Below, one piece after another: positions 12,701-27,700 of a stretch of DNA of 64,000 bases. Under the pieces are notes generated by a model, which saw nothing but the letters and a program-made list of their open reading frames with translations, did no database searches and was not told the origin of the DNA. Each line of letters opens with the position of its first letter. Positions within the stretch are counted from its first letter, which is position 1. The position numbers and the translations under genes are program-made. This stretch comes from Neodontobutis hainanensis (lineage: Eukaryota > Chordata > Actinopteri > Gobiiformes > Odontobutidae): contig JALDNG010000040.1 of assembly GCA_024349245.1 (NCBI GenBank), forward strand, positions 682,001 to 746,000, written 5' to 3'.

Positions 12701-15700
12701 ACACTAAAATCCTTTAACCTTCAGTGGTGCTCCTACATTTACATGAACAAGCGATGATTATTGATATGCCCGTCCATTGATGCTTAACACATTCTTTCCT
12801 TTCTCGTCTGTTGCTTTATTTTTTTTCGCAGTTTGTAAGTTCAAGGCACATAAACGTTGTGCAGTGCGCTCCACCAACAACTGTAAATGGACCACACTGG
12901 CCTCAATAGGAAATGACATCATCGAGGACGAGGATGGGGTGAGCCACTCTGAGCAAATCACAGTTTACCTTTTGAACGTCACTTATGCTCTGACTGATCT
13001 CGAAAGGCCACAGCTTTGCCTATGGTCAGAGAGAAACTGTACTCTTCTGTCATTGACTCAAATGTCCTGATTAAACTCGCATCTCACCTTAGGGTTAGGG
13101 TTTTATTTTTATTTTATTTGCTCTGTTTCTGGTAATATATATTTCAGTTTTAATGCAATTCATACAGCAAGTACTCTACACCACATGAGTTGTATAAAGA
13201 AATAAATCTTGTAAAGAAACAACTCTGTAAGCTGTGTGTCATAACAGCTAACATTTCACAAGATGACTACATGTGTGTGCAGTCGGTGTGAAGGTAGGGA
13301 ACATTAGCGAGTAGCTTGATTTTTAAAAAAAGTTTAGATGTGTTATGCAAAATATAAAAAGACATCACATGGAGAACTCGGAGTTAGATGGTTTTAGGAC
13401 CTGTGCTTCCTCATCAAAGACAGAAATGTGCCTGATGAGATTATCATACACACTGATAAAGCTGCCTACACTAAATTGCATGCCACCACTGTAGAAACTG
13501 TTTTCTTGATTAATCTGCTTTTGGTAAAGTCTGGGTGAAATATGCATAATACGGTCACCATAGTTTATTTTTTTAGTTGCTTATCTATAGAAGAAAATTA
13601 CATGTATACATAAATAGCTTTAGCAGGATTAGCCGCATGACTCATTTTCCACCTGTGGTATCCTGCTGGTTGACAATAAAAGTATTACTTCCTTAAAAGC
13701 AGTACCAAGCAGTGTCTAAATTGCCTTTTTCCATTTTAGAGCTTATTCAATAGTGCCAGGTGATATTATTTGCTTTTCTAAAGAACACGTTTTAGAGTTC
13801 AAGGTAGAAGTGGTTTAATTGCTTATAAACCTACAGCCTTCTCAATAAATATCTATCATTGGAGACAAATTTTTAGTCTTCAATTAAAAAAACAAAAATA
13901 CAGTTAGCTCTTACTGTATATACATCTGAAAGAAAGTCTGAAATCTCCCAGTTTAATCTTTTCCTGGTAATAGAATCCAGTTTGCTTTGAGGACAGTGAC
14001 TCATGAGTCATTTTTTTCTTCTCTGTTCTATCTTTGTCTCAGGTCTTAATGTCGCACCAGTGGCTGGAGGGAAACCTGCCGGTCAGTGCCAAGTGTGTGG
14101 TGTGCGACAGGAACTGCGGCAGCGTGCGGCGGCTGCAGGACTGGAGGTGCCTCTGGTGCAAGGCCATTGTAAGTCTCACACAAAGCTGTCACATCCCTGT
14201 CTGTCAAAAGATCTCTGACGGCCAGAGAAGTTTTTTATTTGACCACAAGTAAAATATGAGAGTGGGTGTCAAAGATAAAATAAAATAAAACTTGTCTATA
14301 GAGTCAGTAATCCAGGTTTAATTCTTAGTAAAAGCTTTAGAGCTGGACAAAATACTTGAATTAAAAACACTTTAAGCCGACTGCAGATGGAAATTAGCTT
14401 TAGTTAAATCTGGTGTAAAGCATCTTTTCTTTTGTTAGATTAATGTTTTTGCACATTGTCCCAGTCAAATAAATAATAAACTAAACTAAATTAAAAACAA
14501 TACAGAGCAATATTTACAACTGAACAATATGAAAGGATGGAAAAATAGTTAGTTTTTTATAAAAATGCCATATTTAACAAAGACGCCTATGCTAAGATAA
14601 ATTTAGAAGGCGGGTTTTAGAACTTTCCCATTAACATTATTGACAAAAATCCACATAAAGCATTTAAAATTTTGCTAGAAAATTTCCTCGCATGTAAATG
14701 CCCTGGAAAATTATTAAAATGTCTGAATGTCATTAAAAATATAAATGGCCCCCTTACAGTTTTTTCTTTGGTAAAGTTTTAACTCAAAAGATAAATTAAT
14801 TTTGCAAGATAAATAAATAAAACAGAGCTATTTAAATACACAAACTGTGTATTTAAAATGTGGACTCCTTGTTTGCTGCTGACATTTACAGTATATAGCC
14901 AAAAAATGTCTTTTGCCGTTACCAAAGCAGAAAAAAAGGAGATGGCTCATTTATGGCAATAAAACCAAACACTGACAAAGTTCACCCAAGAAGCGAGGGA
15001 CTGTTTAGACTGGATCAAGGCTATATTTGGGTCTGGGATGACAAAATACACTCAGGTTTTATTCACCTGTGGAGACCAGCTACAAGGTAAAAGTATAGAA
15101 AACGTTCTCAAGGAGAGCGATGAGCTTTTGGAGTTAGTTAAATAAGAAATAAAATATTTCTGGTTATTTAACTACAGTAATCCCTTTTCGCCAGTCCAGT
15201 GCAGTTTTTCTTCAACTTAAACTTATAGTTTAGTCCTTCACTCAAACTTTTTATGGTCCTCCTCATTTTACTCTTGTACCTGTTACGAACTCAAGGCCTG
15301 AAGTTCATTGGTGTCATCAGCGTAATGGGACGGCACTTTAAATGGCAGCTCATGTCCCGAGGGCGGAGGAGAGGAAGCTGATGAGTTCCTGTCAGCTCCA
15401 GGGTCGAACTGTCTGACCCCAATGATCCGACTGCTTTAAGAGGAACATTTTAAGTATGCCAAGTACAGAGCCTTTTGTGATTGAACTTGTTGAAGTTGTT
15501 GGTAATTTTATTAAAGCAAAAGTCAATTTAGTTTTTCTTTAGATACATTCTTTGTTTAACCGCTACAGGTTATTTGGCAATTTAGTTTCAGCACTAGTTT
15601 TATGTAGCCACGGTCTTGGGAAATCAGAAAATAAATTTAAAAATAATAAAGAGTTTTATAGTCACATGGAAATGGAATAAAATTTCCTAAATTTTTAAAT

Positions 15701-18700
15701 TTTTCTCAATAGTGTTTGCATTTTGCTCCTTTTAAATATTTGACCGTCTTTGTTTAATGTACAAAACGGGTCGACCTGTGTCTACACTGGAATGTAGAGA
15801 GAACAAATACTGCATTGAAAGAATGTAAAAACATGTTAAAAAATGTACATTGCAAACATGTTTTTGAAATATAATCAGTGACTATTACAGCACAGGAACA
15901 TTCTTTGAGTTACTGACGAGCATTACTAGTCTCTTATGAGTCCTTCAGTTTAAGTATTTAATCTCTAGGGGTTACATTGGCGGGTAACTTTCCAGGTGGA
16001 GCACAAACAACTTAAACCAGCAACTTAGGTTTGAATCAGGCTGGGATCTATTTGCTCAATGTCATTTCTCATCACTCTAATCTTTTTCTAATTTCCTGTT
16101 GATTTCCACGTCTGGAGTTTCTACTGTTTCTCCAATTTTGTTTAAGAAAATGTCAGCAGGGCTTGTATACAGGAAAGGCAGGAGATCATTTGTGCGGAAA
16201 AGTAATTTTAGCTCTAATATTGATAGTACATGTATTTTAACACGTGTAGGACATTTTTAAACAACCTGCCCTACCGGAATTAACAACCTATGGCAATTAT
16301 GAGGCTTTCACGCTTCATCAGTAAACCTACAGCTCTAGTTACAAAATGTTAACGTCAACAACACACCGACTCTGCAGGATCTGTGGCCGTTATTCGTACA
16401 TGACACTAGAGACCTGCTTGCACGGGCGTGACTTTTTAATCCTGGACCCGCCCGTTCCCGAAGCCTCTCTTCCCGGTTTCTCCCGCCCCCAAACACTCTC
16501 TTTCTGGTATTATCCCGCAACCGAAGCCTTTCTTTCTGGTCCCGTCTCTAAAGCCTCTCTTTCCAGTCCCGGCCATTCCCGAAACCCCTCTTTCCATTTT
16601 CACTCGACTACCACCCAAAGCCAACCGCGACTTTCCCGCCCATTGGGTCCCGAGTAAAACTATTTTTTAAATGAACCATAAAATCATCTGTTGAAAGGAG
16701 TTCATTGGGATAGCCTATAAGTTATGGTGTTTGATAATTATGTGCTACATGCTTAATTGTTGTTTTTTACAGCTTTTATGATTTGATTAACAGTCCTGGC
16801 TATAGGACAAATATTATAGGTCTCTATATACTGTACTTTAACTCGGGGTAAATACTCGGACCAGGCATCTCCTGCTCCTGCCAAAGCCCACGCCTGATCT
16901 TGCAAGAATTGTGATTTCCTGCCTGCAGCAGGTCTCTACATGACACTCCTCTGGAGGATTTTCTAGTTCACCAGCAGAACTTAAGGTCAGGTTAAAAACT
17001 TTAGACTAATGCATTATGTAAAAATGGCCCCCAAAAAATGTTTGATATGCTGCAGCTGCGCTCAGGGAAAAAAACTCAGCAAATGGGCAATAACTTTTTT
17101 TTAAACTTTAACCCTAGGCTTCTTATGCTCAAAGTCTTAAATTTACAGAAATATCAGGTGACACCAGGCAGCGTTCCACTGAATTTCTAGTGTTTCGGGG
17201 AAAACAGCCCATAAATCAGAGTGGTATTTGCAAAGGTCACAGAAGTGGCATTTGGTCAGCTGTAGAGGGAACATAATGACCTTTTCCACTCCGTCCTGAA
17301 ATAGAGAATTACTGTGGAGTCCACTAACCACTGTTTGTGTTTGATCACAGGTCCACAACAGCTGTAAAGAACAACTGGGGAAAGTGTGTCCTTTGGGTCA
17401 GTGTCGAGTATCGATCATCCCACCGACGGCACTGAACAGCATCGACTCCGACGGTGGGTAAACTCATGTGTTACTCAACACCATTTTGTTTGAAGCGTCA
17501 CATTTACAGCAGGTTCAAAGATCAGGAACTTCACCTTTAGCCAAAGTATTGTGTAAAACCTTAAAGGTGTGACGCTGAGATAAGACCTTTCACTCTCTGC
17601 TAAAGTTTTAAAGAATTTTATAATCAAGACACATTTGAAAAAAGAACATTCAAGGTAGCACGTAACATGACCTGGTCTGGTAATTAAGGCTGAATTGTTT
17701 TGTAGTTTATTTTACATTATTGATGCAAATGAATAGTTTTACTAGTATTTTATTAGTAGTATATAGTGACTATATAAAATATACATTTCTCTTAACATCA
17801 CAGATAGTTAGCCTTTGTGGTAAGGCAATATTTTTCACTTAAGCATGTTTAGTTCTGCCCAGTATTATTTATTTATTGACCCAAAATTAATAAATGTAAA
17901 ACTTTAAACATATGCTGTTTGCCAGTGTCTGTACTTTTTATTGTATTTGCATTAATTTGTATAAAATTGTTGTATTTATTCTATTAATCCATCCTGCAGG
18001 TTTTTGGAACTCCACCTCTGCGTCCTGCTCCAGTCCACTCCTGGTCCTGGTGAACTCTAAAAGTGGAGATAACCAGGGAGTCAAGTTCTTACGAAAGTTC
18101 AAGCAGCTCCTGAATCCGGCTCAAGTCTTTGACCTGATGAACGGAGGCCCAGAGCTCGGGTACGTATATCCTAATGGACAACTGTACTGTTGGATAAGAG
18201 CCTTCCTTCTAACCCATTCTGTCCTTGTAGTCTGCGGCTCTTCCAGAAGTTTGTCACATTTCGGATCCTGGTTTGCGGAGGAGACGGTAGCGTGGGCTGG
18301 GTGCTTTCAGAGCTGGACAAACTCCACCTCCACAAACAGGTGAGAACAAGATCGAGGAGGAGCAGGATAGAAATCTGATGAAGGCTAACTAAGAAAGCTT
18401 CTGTAAATTTAGAGACAAAAGTTGGTCATAATAAATTGGAGAGTCTACTTTTTATCCAAATATGAGTCTTTAAAACTTAAGGCCAAAGTATGAAAATGAT
18501 TTGAATTGCAAATAACATCTAGACCTTGACTTATACAACTTTGACAAACTTTATTGGCATTCAGATTTAAGTGTACACATGAGAAGATTATTGCTTTGGC
18601 TAAGGATACTATAACGTATACAGATATCTAAAGTAGGTCTATAGTAGGTCAATAGTGTACATAAAGCAGGCCTAAAGTTATCAACCATAGCATGTTATAG

Positions 18701-21700
18701 CAAACTCCCAGTATGACCAGGACAGGATCAGTCGTGTTCAACACAAACTAATTTATGATTAATTTACCGAACACCAGATTATCTCACTTGGCTTTCAGTT
18801 GTAATTGGTTTTCAATGAGAGTTTTCAGGTCATCGTTGCAGTAATTTTATTAATATGTTAAAGCTAAGGGTCAGCCACCTCATTTACTCCACTAATAACA
18901 TTTCTAATTCTATTCTTACAGTCATTACACATTTTCATCTGAAGTCTGTGATAACAGAGTTTACAGTTTATACAGTGATGATTACAAAGAGAATTTGTCC
19001 CGAAAAATAAATGGGATTGGCACAAAGAATATATCTCAACAAAATACTTATCAATACTCAAGGACAAAACTGTCTCATAATCGTATTTAAAACCTTTGAT
19101 TAAAACTATAAAGAGTGACGTTATGGATGTCTTTACAGTGTCAGCTGGGCGTCCTACCTTTGGGGACGGGGAACGACCTGGCTCGAGTCCTGGGCTGGGG
19201 GGGACTTTGTGACGACGACGCTCAGCTGCTGCAAATCCTGGAGAAGCTGGAGAGAGCCACGACCAAGATGCTCGACAGGTGAATAACAGAATACAGGACA
19301 AATCGTTTTTTTTTTTAAACGGCATGTTGAGTTTATGAAGCCATGGATTACTGTATTTGGAGGTCAGAGGTCAGGAAGCTGCATTCATCTGGTGCTTTGA
19401 AACTTGGACGCCGGTTTTCCTAAAATCCACATATTCACTCCGACTTTTTGACTTGAGCTGTTTTTGACTGTTTAAATAAATTCTGTCTTACATTAGGACT
19501 TTTTGTCTATACATTACTACCATTTTAGTTTCTATACGAGAGGCCATCAGTTATTTTTTGCACAGTAGTACATATCTATAGCTGTACTATCCTTTAGCTT
19601 TTATTAAAAACAAAGCCAGAATGGGAGTCAATAGATTTTTACCAACATCTGCTAAAACCTCTCCTCGCTGCCAGTGTTGTGCTCAGAGGCCTCTGCTTCC
19701 TTTCTCAGCTCTAAATGGCTTGTAGCTCTAAACCGTCTGACTGTTATCAGGCTCAGTGACGGCTTTCCCTCGGAAGAGAAAATCCCGAAAGAGCAAATTA
19801 ACCGCTGCTAAGTTTAGCTGCTGTCCTCCCTGAGAGTATTTTAATTTACAAGAGCACGCTGCTCTCAAAGCAATGAAAAATAATTAGGCAGAAAGACGGC
19901 GCGTATTCGTGGTTTGTTTATACCTCCGTCGACAACTCGAGACTGTACTCGCAAAGAAAGCTGCTTTAAGATAACACCGCTGGAGTAATTACACTTTTTC
20001 ACATAACTTTGATTAAAAAGGCTTATGCTAATGCTTTTATTGGGCTGTCTGGACATAGGCTACTATAAATCAGCTACAAGCCTTGGAGCAATTGTAGTTC
20101 TCTGCTTTTAATTAACTTCCCTCGCAGCCAGTCACTTATGTGGCACATTTAAATTACTCAGCATCTTCCACTTTACATCTATTAAAAATAATGCCCATAT
20201 AGAAGCCATTGGAAATTAAATAAAATCGGTACACTGTAAATGAGCAGAATATTGAGTATCATTTATTTTTAATGATTAGCTTGACTTGTGTTTTAAAAAT
20301 ATCTATTACCCTAAAAATCTGCCAATATTTAATTGTATATTTTGCTTCTACTGGCACTGGGTTTTATGTATTTGCTTTATGATAAAATTTTGTATCACCA
20401 GATCAGAACAGTTGAGTTTATTTATTGGCTGAACTGACAATCCACGCAAACCTTTTATTTGTAGTGTTTGGCACAACATGAATAAATCAATATTTCCTTT
20501 TTTTCCCTCCAAGTAGTAGCTCACAATTATAATGATGTTTGTAATTTTCTATTTCTTTCTTTCAATCTTTTATTTTCTACCTTCTGCAAAAAATGCAGTT
20601 TTAAGCAATTTTTGTTTTGCGATAATTCAGTTTATTTATCGTTTTCTTGTGTGTATTCACTGGATTAACTGTTACCATTTGACAGTATTTTTCCGTAACT
20701 GTTTCAGACTTTGAGGTCTCAATAAAATCTTTCCTGATGCAAATGTGAAAAGATTTATTTCATAGTATCAATTCATTTTTCCTCTGCCAAAACAAATCAA
20801 AATTAAACCAATAAAAAGCTGAGGTCTTTTTATTGATCTTTTTTTTTTTTTTTTTAAATCAGCAGCTGATCTCAGAGTTCTTGCCCGTCTCTCATCAAAC
20901 TTTCTGATAATAAAGTAAATTTTCTGCTGTGTTTTTTTTTTTTTTTTTGTTTTCTGTTCAGATGGAGTGTGATGACGTACGAGGTGCCCACTTCCATCAA
21001 GCTCCCTCCCATCGTGAAGGAAGAGGACAGTCTCGATTCCCCTCTGCAGGTAATTCACCGCAGCAAACCTTCCACAAAGCTGACGGCCATTTTGACAGAT
21101 GCCATCCGTAAATTAAAAGCCACAAAGCAAGAGCCCCAGAGCTTCGAGAAATGTTTTTTTTTTTTTTTTTTAAACCACTGAGAATCAATCAAGTCTGTCA
21201 GCTGGAGGCCAAAACAATCAGACCTTGGCCACAGGGAGCAGTGCAGATATCGACTAAAGACATCTGTGTTTTGAACTGGCTCTGCTTCTCAGCTTTGACC
21301 TCGATGTTAGTTAAAATTCATTCAGCATCATAAACCACAGCCGTGTGCTTTTATATTTCTGATTTAGGAAAGGAAAACTGTAGCCTTAATCTTTACAGAC
21401 ATAACGTTATATTGAGTATGTGGTGTGAATACCTGTCATCTGTTAATATTGCCGTCTAGAATATAGATAATTCTTAGAGCTACATGGAATTTCTTGAATT
21501 TTATTTGTGTGGATAAAGTGTCTGTAAGTTTACTTAATAGACCAAAGACTATATATTACTATAAATGTAAATAACCTAGAAAACAATAAAACCCCAACTT
21601 AAAGTTCAAGTTATATAACGACTATATAACACATTTACGTCTGTAAACCTGGTGAAATTACAGTTTTGACCCTGTTCTGTTTCAGGTACACATAACGCAG

Positions 21701-24700
21701 TACGCCGACTCCGTGGCCTCTCACCTCGCCAAGATCCTGGACTCGGACAAACACAGTGATGTCATTTCCTCTGCCAAGTACGTACTACTAATTACAAAAG
21801 TTAAGAATAAATACAAAGAACTAGCATGCCTTGCTTTCATACTGTATGTTTCTGTATGATACTGTATGTTATGACCCTCTGAGGCTGCCGTATTTTGTCA
21901 ACATACACTATATAGAGTCCGACATTATGTATTATAGCACATAGCTTGTTAGCATCACACTGTTTTTGTTTTCAAAGTGAAGGTGAACGTAAAATCTTTC
22001 TTAAAAAAAAAAAAAAATGTCTAAACTCTCGACTTGTCTAACTCAATACCTGATGTGAGGATCACTAAAGGCAGGTTGATGAGAGAAGGAGGTTGGACAT
22101 TAAGCAGCAGGTTAGTGCTTCTCTTTGGCCCGATCCCCGGGGATGCTCACACACTCGGAGGGGACTGTAACTGTGGCCGTGCTTAAGTGAAAAAGACAGA
22201 TGAGTCAGTATTTAGGGGTCATCCTTGGTGCATTAGTACATTACCAGTCGTTCTGTGGAAAAAGCATACTCGAGCACTTTTCTACAGCTGTGATTTTAAC
22301 TGCTGCCGACCTGCAGCACATTTAAAACACCTCAGGGACTTGATCTAAAAGGGCTTTTGAATCTACACTTGGCCCGAACAGACAAAGCTAATGTGTTTTT
22401 TCATTGTACAGTAGACACAAGTTTAAAAGCTTTTTACACAGGTTAGTCGTTTGGGCTGGGCTTGATATTATCCACTCAATGTTACGATTCATTAAATATT
22501 TAACCCTAGATTTGACTGTTGCCTTGCTTTTCTTTATTGTTTCTAATGAAGATGAGCATACAAAAAACATACTTAAATACAGCCTCAAAAGAACAACAAA
22601 GTGTCAAACTATTTCAGAAGTTATTATTTATTTAACAGAAATTAGAATGCTAGAACTGAAGCGGGTAGTTTAAAACCAGGTGAGGTGCAGGAGTGCAGAC
22701 CATTATAAAAACAAAGTCCTGGCAGTTTTCTCAGACGAAGACCAGCTATAGTTCAGATGTTTGGAGGTGTAAATCTGCACAAGAGACGACGCCAAAAGCT
22801 ATTAAGTCCTATTAAATGTACCTTTTCTCGTTATCGTTAATTGAAGGTGTGTGATTAAAAAGACAAGAGTCAAAAAGAGCATCTATCCATTCCATTAACA
22901 AAAAAAAAGAATAATCAGCTCTCTAATGACTGGTTCAAACCTGCAGCACATTAACCTTGTTGCCCCGTGTCGTGACTCTTTCCTGCTCAGGTTTTTGTGT
23001 GGGACTGTGAACGAGTTCGTAGCGGAGGTGGGGAAGGCGTACGAGCGAGCCACGGAGAACAAGGAGGAGGCCGACGCGATGGCAAAGAAGGTAAATGCAG
23101 CTCTTTCATATGTTATGCAAGCGCTTGTGTAACAGGAGCTAGTGGGCAAGTGGAGGTGTTGATGCGCTGATGTACAGAAATATGATAGAAAAGGTCCCTT
23201 GTTCCCTCTGGCTTCACATACACTATATCCAAACATGTTCATTATCTGGCAATGTAAGAATGGCTGCTGAAACTGTAAAGAATAAATGTTTCATAACAGC
23301 TGAAAATCCCCATAACCATCTCTTTGAATGGGTATAATTTAGCTTTTACAGGAGCCGCATGGGGCCACTCTAAAATGGAAGGCAAGCTATTACAGTAAAA
23401 TGGATATTATTGTCAATGAAAAGGCTGTAGTTAGCGTCAAAGAAACCCAATGAGTGCCATTATGGAACATGACTTAAGTTCCCGCTGCTTACAATCTTGT
23501 AATTATCCTGTATTGACCTGTAACTTTTCAAAGAGACTCTTACTGTCCATATTTCTGGCATTACTCCATTTATTAACAGTATTTTTTTTATATATATATT
23601 GTTTAAGAAGGAATATCTCCAAAGAATCAACCAAGCACTTCCTCAGAACTCTGAACAGAATTAGAAAATACAACCAGTCTCCATTTCTATTTGCACTTAA
23701 CTTTAAATCAGTGCAAAGGTTTCTGTCTAACACCTGTCATGAAGGCCACATCTAGTGGCACAAAAGTATTTGTAGAATAGTATTTTTAGATGTAAGTTCA
23801 TAAACTGTTTTTTGTTTTTTTTTCAGTGTGCGCTGCTGAATGAAAAACTGGACTCTCTCGTCAAAGCCTTAAGTGATGAAGCGGAGGCTCAGGTAACAAC
23901 AACGTTAATGAGTGCTTAATATTCCCGGTCATGGGGTTTGGTACAAGCAAGATCAAGAGAATTACACATGTTTTTATTATTAAAGCTCAAGGGCTCCTCT
24001 GGCACTTTCTCTAAACCCTTCAGGCATCAGTCTAAGAGTGAATGGTTACGTAATCACAGGAACAAATACTGCACGGTACTTTTTAAGTTGCATGTTTGAA
24101 GTTCATGGAAACATTCATTAACACAAGAACCATCACAAGGTCAGGCTTTTCCCTTTCCTTTAACTTCTCATAACTTATTTTAATAAAACCCAAACATCTA
24201 CAAACGTTTTCTTAAATTCTTTATCATCATCCTTATCGGTGCAGCCCTAAAACTGTCGACATGATTTTATCTCATCCCTGCCTTTGGATCGTATTCTCTC
24301 AGATAAATAAAATATGTGCACTCTCGGTGTCTCGGTGTAAATTAATATTGAAATTCTGGCTCCATTTGCAGAGTCATTCATATAAAAGAGCAGAAATATT
24401 TACGAATGAGAAGAGGTGCTGTGAGCTGCTTTGTTTGAGACGTAGGGTTCAAGACAAGCTTTTAAGCCAGTCAAAAAAAAGCTTGAGTTTAATAGTGTAG
24501 AATTACTTTTATTGTCTTTATTCACAATAAATTACTCACAATATGTGCTGGAGAAATACAGTAGGGAACAATATAGTGGGTAAAGAACTTGTACGGAAGT
24601 ATTAGAGGAGGTTAAACGATGAAAAAATGAGCTACAGAAATGGATAAACGCTTTGTCTTTGTCTATTTCTTCGACTAAATGATGTTGCTGCTGTCCCGGT

Positions 24701-27700
24701 CCAGGTGGTGCCAGCTGGGACGGTGCCCCGCGAAGACGAAGGAAGCGCTAGCCCTGGAGAAAAAGGAGAGTCAGGATCCAACGGTAAAACGTACAGGTCC
24801 AAAGAGCAGCTGATGCTCCGAGCCAACAGTCTGAAGAAGGCCCTGAAGCAGATCATCGAACAGGCCGAGAAAGGTACGACCACATTACTCCGATATCTGG
24901 ATCTGAGAGCTGGTTTATCGATAACACCGGTTTGCTTTAGTGGTGGATGAACAGAACAGACACACGCAGGTCCAGAGGATGTCATCTTTGTCCTCAATCA
25001 AAAGGGAAAACAGTGAGGAGCTGAAAGAAACAGAGCCTCGTAAGTGTCTCTTTAGTCTTTCACTTTATCTGCTGTTAGGAAAGAAGGATATTCTGATTAT
25101 AACCACCTTCACCAATATGGTCCAGGTCAAGGAAGCCTAAGTCCCTCGTCCCCCATCGCCTTTGAGAAACCGGAAAGCCTCAACACAGCCACTTACAACG
25201 ACGACACTGTGTGAGTGAGAGATTTTTGATCAGTAATGAAGATTCGTGGAACTTTTCATGATGATTAATTTGTACACTTCTGTTATTTCTCTAGACAATG
25301 TTCCGAGAAGTGTGTTATGAACAACTACTTTGGTATTGGCCTTGATGCAAAGATCTCACTGGAGTTCAACAACAAAAGAGAGGAGCACCCAAAGAAATGC
25401 AGGTACGGAAACACAACCTTACGCTGCATTCATGTGTTCCTCAAATGTTTGTTTTTTTTCCTCTCTTGTATGGGTCACAGTCTGGCTCAAATATTAGTCA
25501 CGTAAATCCTTAAACTATATTGGTGCCATGATAAGTTCTAGATTCTTTTTTGTCTTGAGCAGGTGACTGACTGATCTCACGCTAAACAGTGACTCTAAAT
25601 AGTTTCATTGACTACTTTTGTCTACTCGCATCGGTTCGGTTTTGTGTTTGCTCTTCTGTAAAAGGGCAGCATCATTGATTTGTCTCTTCCTGCAGTAGTC
25701 GCACCAAGAACATGATGTGGTACGGCGTATTGGGAACAAAGGAGCTGGTGCAGAAAACGTACAAAAACCTGGAGCAGCGAGTTCAGCTGGAGGTCGGTGA
25801 AAACCCCCGACACAGGACCATGTCAGCTGTCTTTCTGCTCTGTTTTTTTTTTTTTTTTCAGCCTCATCTCCTTTTCTTTTTGCTTTCCTGCAGTGTGATG
25901 GTGTTCCAATGTCTCTGCCCAGTCTCCAGGGTTTGGCTGTGCTCAACATCCCCAGTTACGCAGGAGGCATCAACTTCTGGGGAGGAACAAAGGAAGACAA
26001 CGTAAGTGGTTTGGAAAGTTTAGTTTACACCAGAAAAATTAGTGAAACGCAACTGACTCTGTACATGTTCTTGTTTTATGGCAGAACTTTGGCGCCCCGT
26101 CGTTTGATGATAAAAAGCTGGAGGTGGTGGCGGTGTTTGGGAGCATGCAGATGGCTGTGTCTAGAGTCATCAACATTCAACATCATCGAATTGCACAGGT
26201 AACATTACAGTGCACAGCTGTATTCTGTATTCTCCATTATAGAGTATAATCTCTATGACAACTTCAAGTTTTAACCCTTCACTCTGCTCCCTCGGACACA
26301 ATCGATCTTTTAAAGTTGCTATAGAAAAATTGTGTCAACATATTATATCTTAATATCTTATATCTTTTTTTTTTTTTAATAAGTGGCTTAATTAATTTCA
26401 TTCCTCACCATACTTAACAAATATTTATTAATTAGGGAATTAGTAACCCCTAAATGCCAGGTTAAGAGAATATAGACTTTAGTGTGTTTGTGTTTTGATT
26501 AAAGAAAAGTATCCCGATTGGGGAGGTTACTGTCCAAATCTGGGAGTGTCAAAAAACATTCATTCTGATTTAAAAACAATTTTAAATGGTTGCCATGGAA
26601 ACCTGAAGGGATTTTAACCCCAAGGAAAAATTATTGTAAAAAATTGCATTTTGAGGAAATAAGTGGCAGAAAATATCAAAGGGACTTTGATATATTTTTA
26701 TTTCTAAGACTTTACCCAATATTCACAACTTGGCCAAATGTTATTTCATTTGCATAAATAAATAGGTATATAAATATCCAAGTAAATGTGTTAATTACCA
26801 CCAATTAAATAATTTCTCACAAATTAGGGTGCATAATATTGTAAAATGTATTCTCTCGAACATGTCCTTTTTTTCGATGGATGGATAGATAGACAGATAG
26901 ACAGACTTTATTGGTCCCCAAGGGGAAACTAGTCTTGTGTTGGTCATTTTACAGCCAGAAATCTTTCATTTATATATTTTGATCTTCGGGAATTTATCCC
27001 GTTCTGGTTCTCAGCGTCAGGTGCGTGCATCCATTTCGTGGAGTAACCTAGACGTTCCCATCCCTGCAGCTCAACGGTCAGTTTCTAGATGTTATCCACT
27101 CTCCTCTGGATGAAACCCCTTCATATCCGTTAAGCTGCGTCTGACTCTCGCCGTTAAAGTCTTTTCTGTATGTCCACAGTCCGTGCTGAAGATGTCGAGT
27201 CAGCTCCTCGGACTGTGCGTCTCTTTGATGTAATCCTTTAAACTGTCACTCACGTCACAGAAGCACAGTTTAGTTTCAGCAGACAGCGGCTGGCTAGATT
27301 TTAAAGCAGCTGTCTTTACAAATTTTCCGATAGTTTAAGGCATTCCGCAGACCAATGAGCAGGAACCCCCCTATCATAAATCCCAAAAATCCAAAATGGG
27401 TTCCCCCGAAGCACCCTTCTATTGTGAAAAAAAATGTGTCAATAGCGCTCAGAGAGTCCAGCAGGCAGTACAGTCCAAGAAATAAGAGAATAATTCTTAT
27501 GACGAGACGAGACAGAGAAGCAGACACTGATGAGCAAAGAGAGTCCGCCTTGTCCGACGGCAGGAAGTGATTGAGTTTAGATCAAGTTCATTAGATATAG
27601 TTTTCAAAAAGAAGTCCGGTGTCTTTGTTTAATGAAAGACAACTGTCCCTCTTTAAGTATTCACATCTGAGTACCTTCTTTTGCAAAGTCAAATAAATGT

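Larger units (their letters stand above)
14169..17350 (+). other. dgkk: DGK intron (3.2 kb) within the second C1 domain
   Basis: AT-rich sequence with no gene. It holds the complete hAT element at 16407-16938. The interval 14930-15450 is slightly more GC-rich but shows no conserved frame or repeat that I recognise. Confidence 0.6.

Noticed and set aside
13093..13104. Telomere-like ttagggttaggg
   Set aside because: Only two units in an intron, with no array; chance.
22388..22673. Overlapping frames on both strands
   Set aside because: AT-rich intron sequence with no domain, and the strands are mutual shadows.
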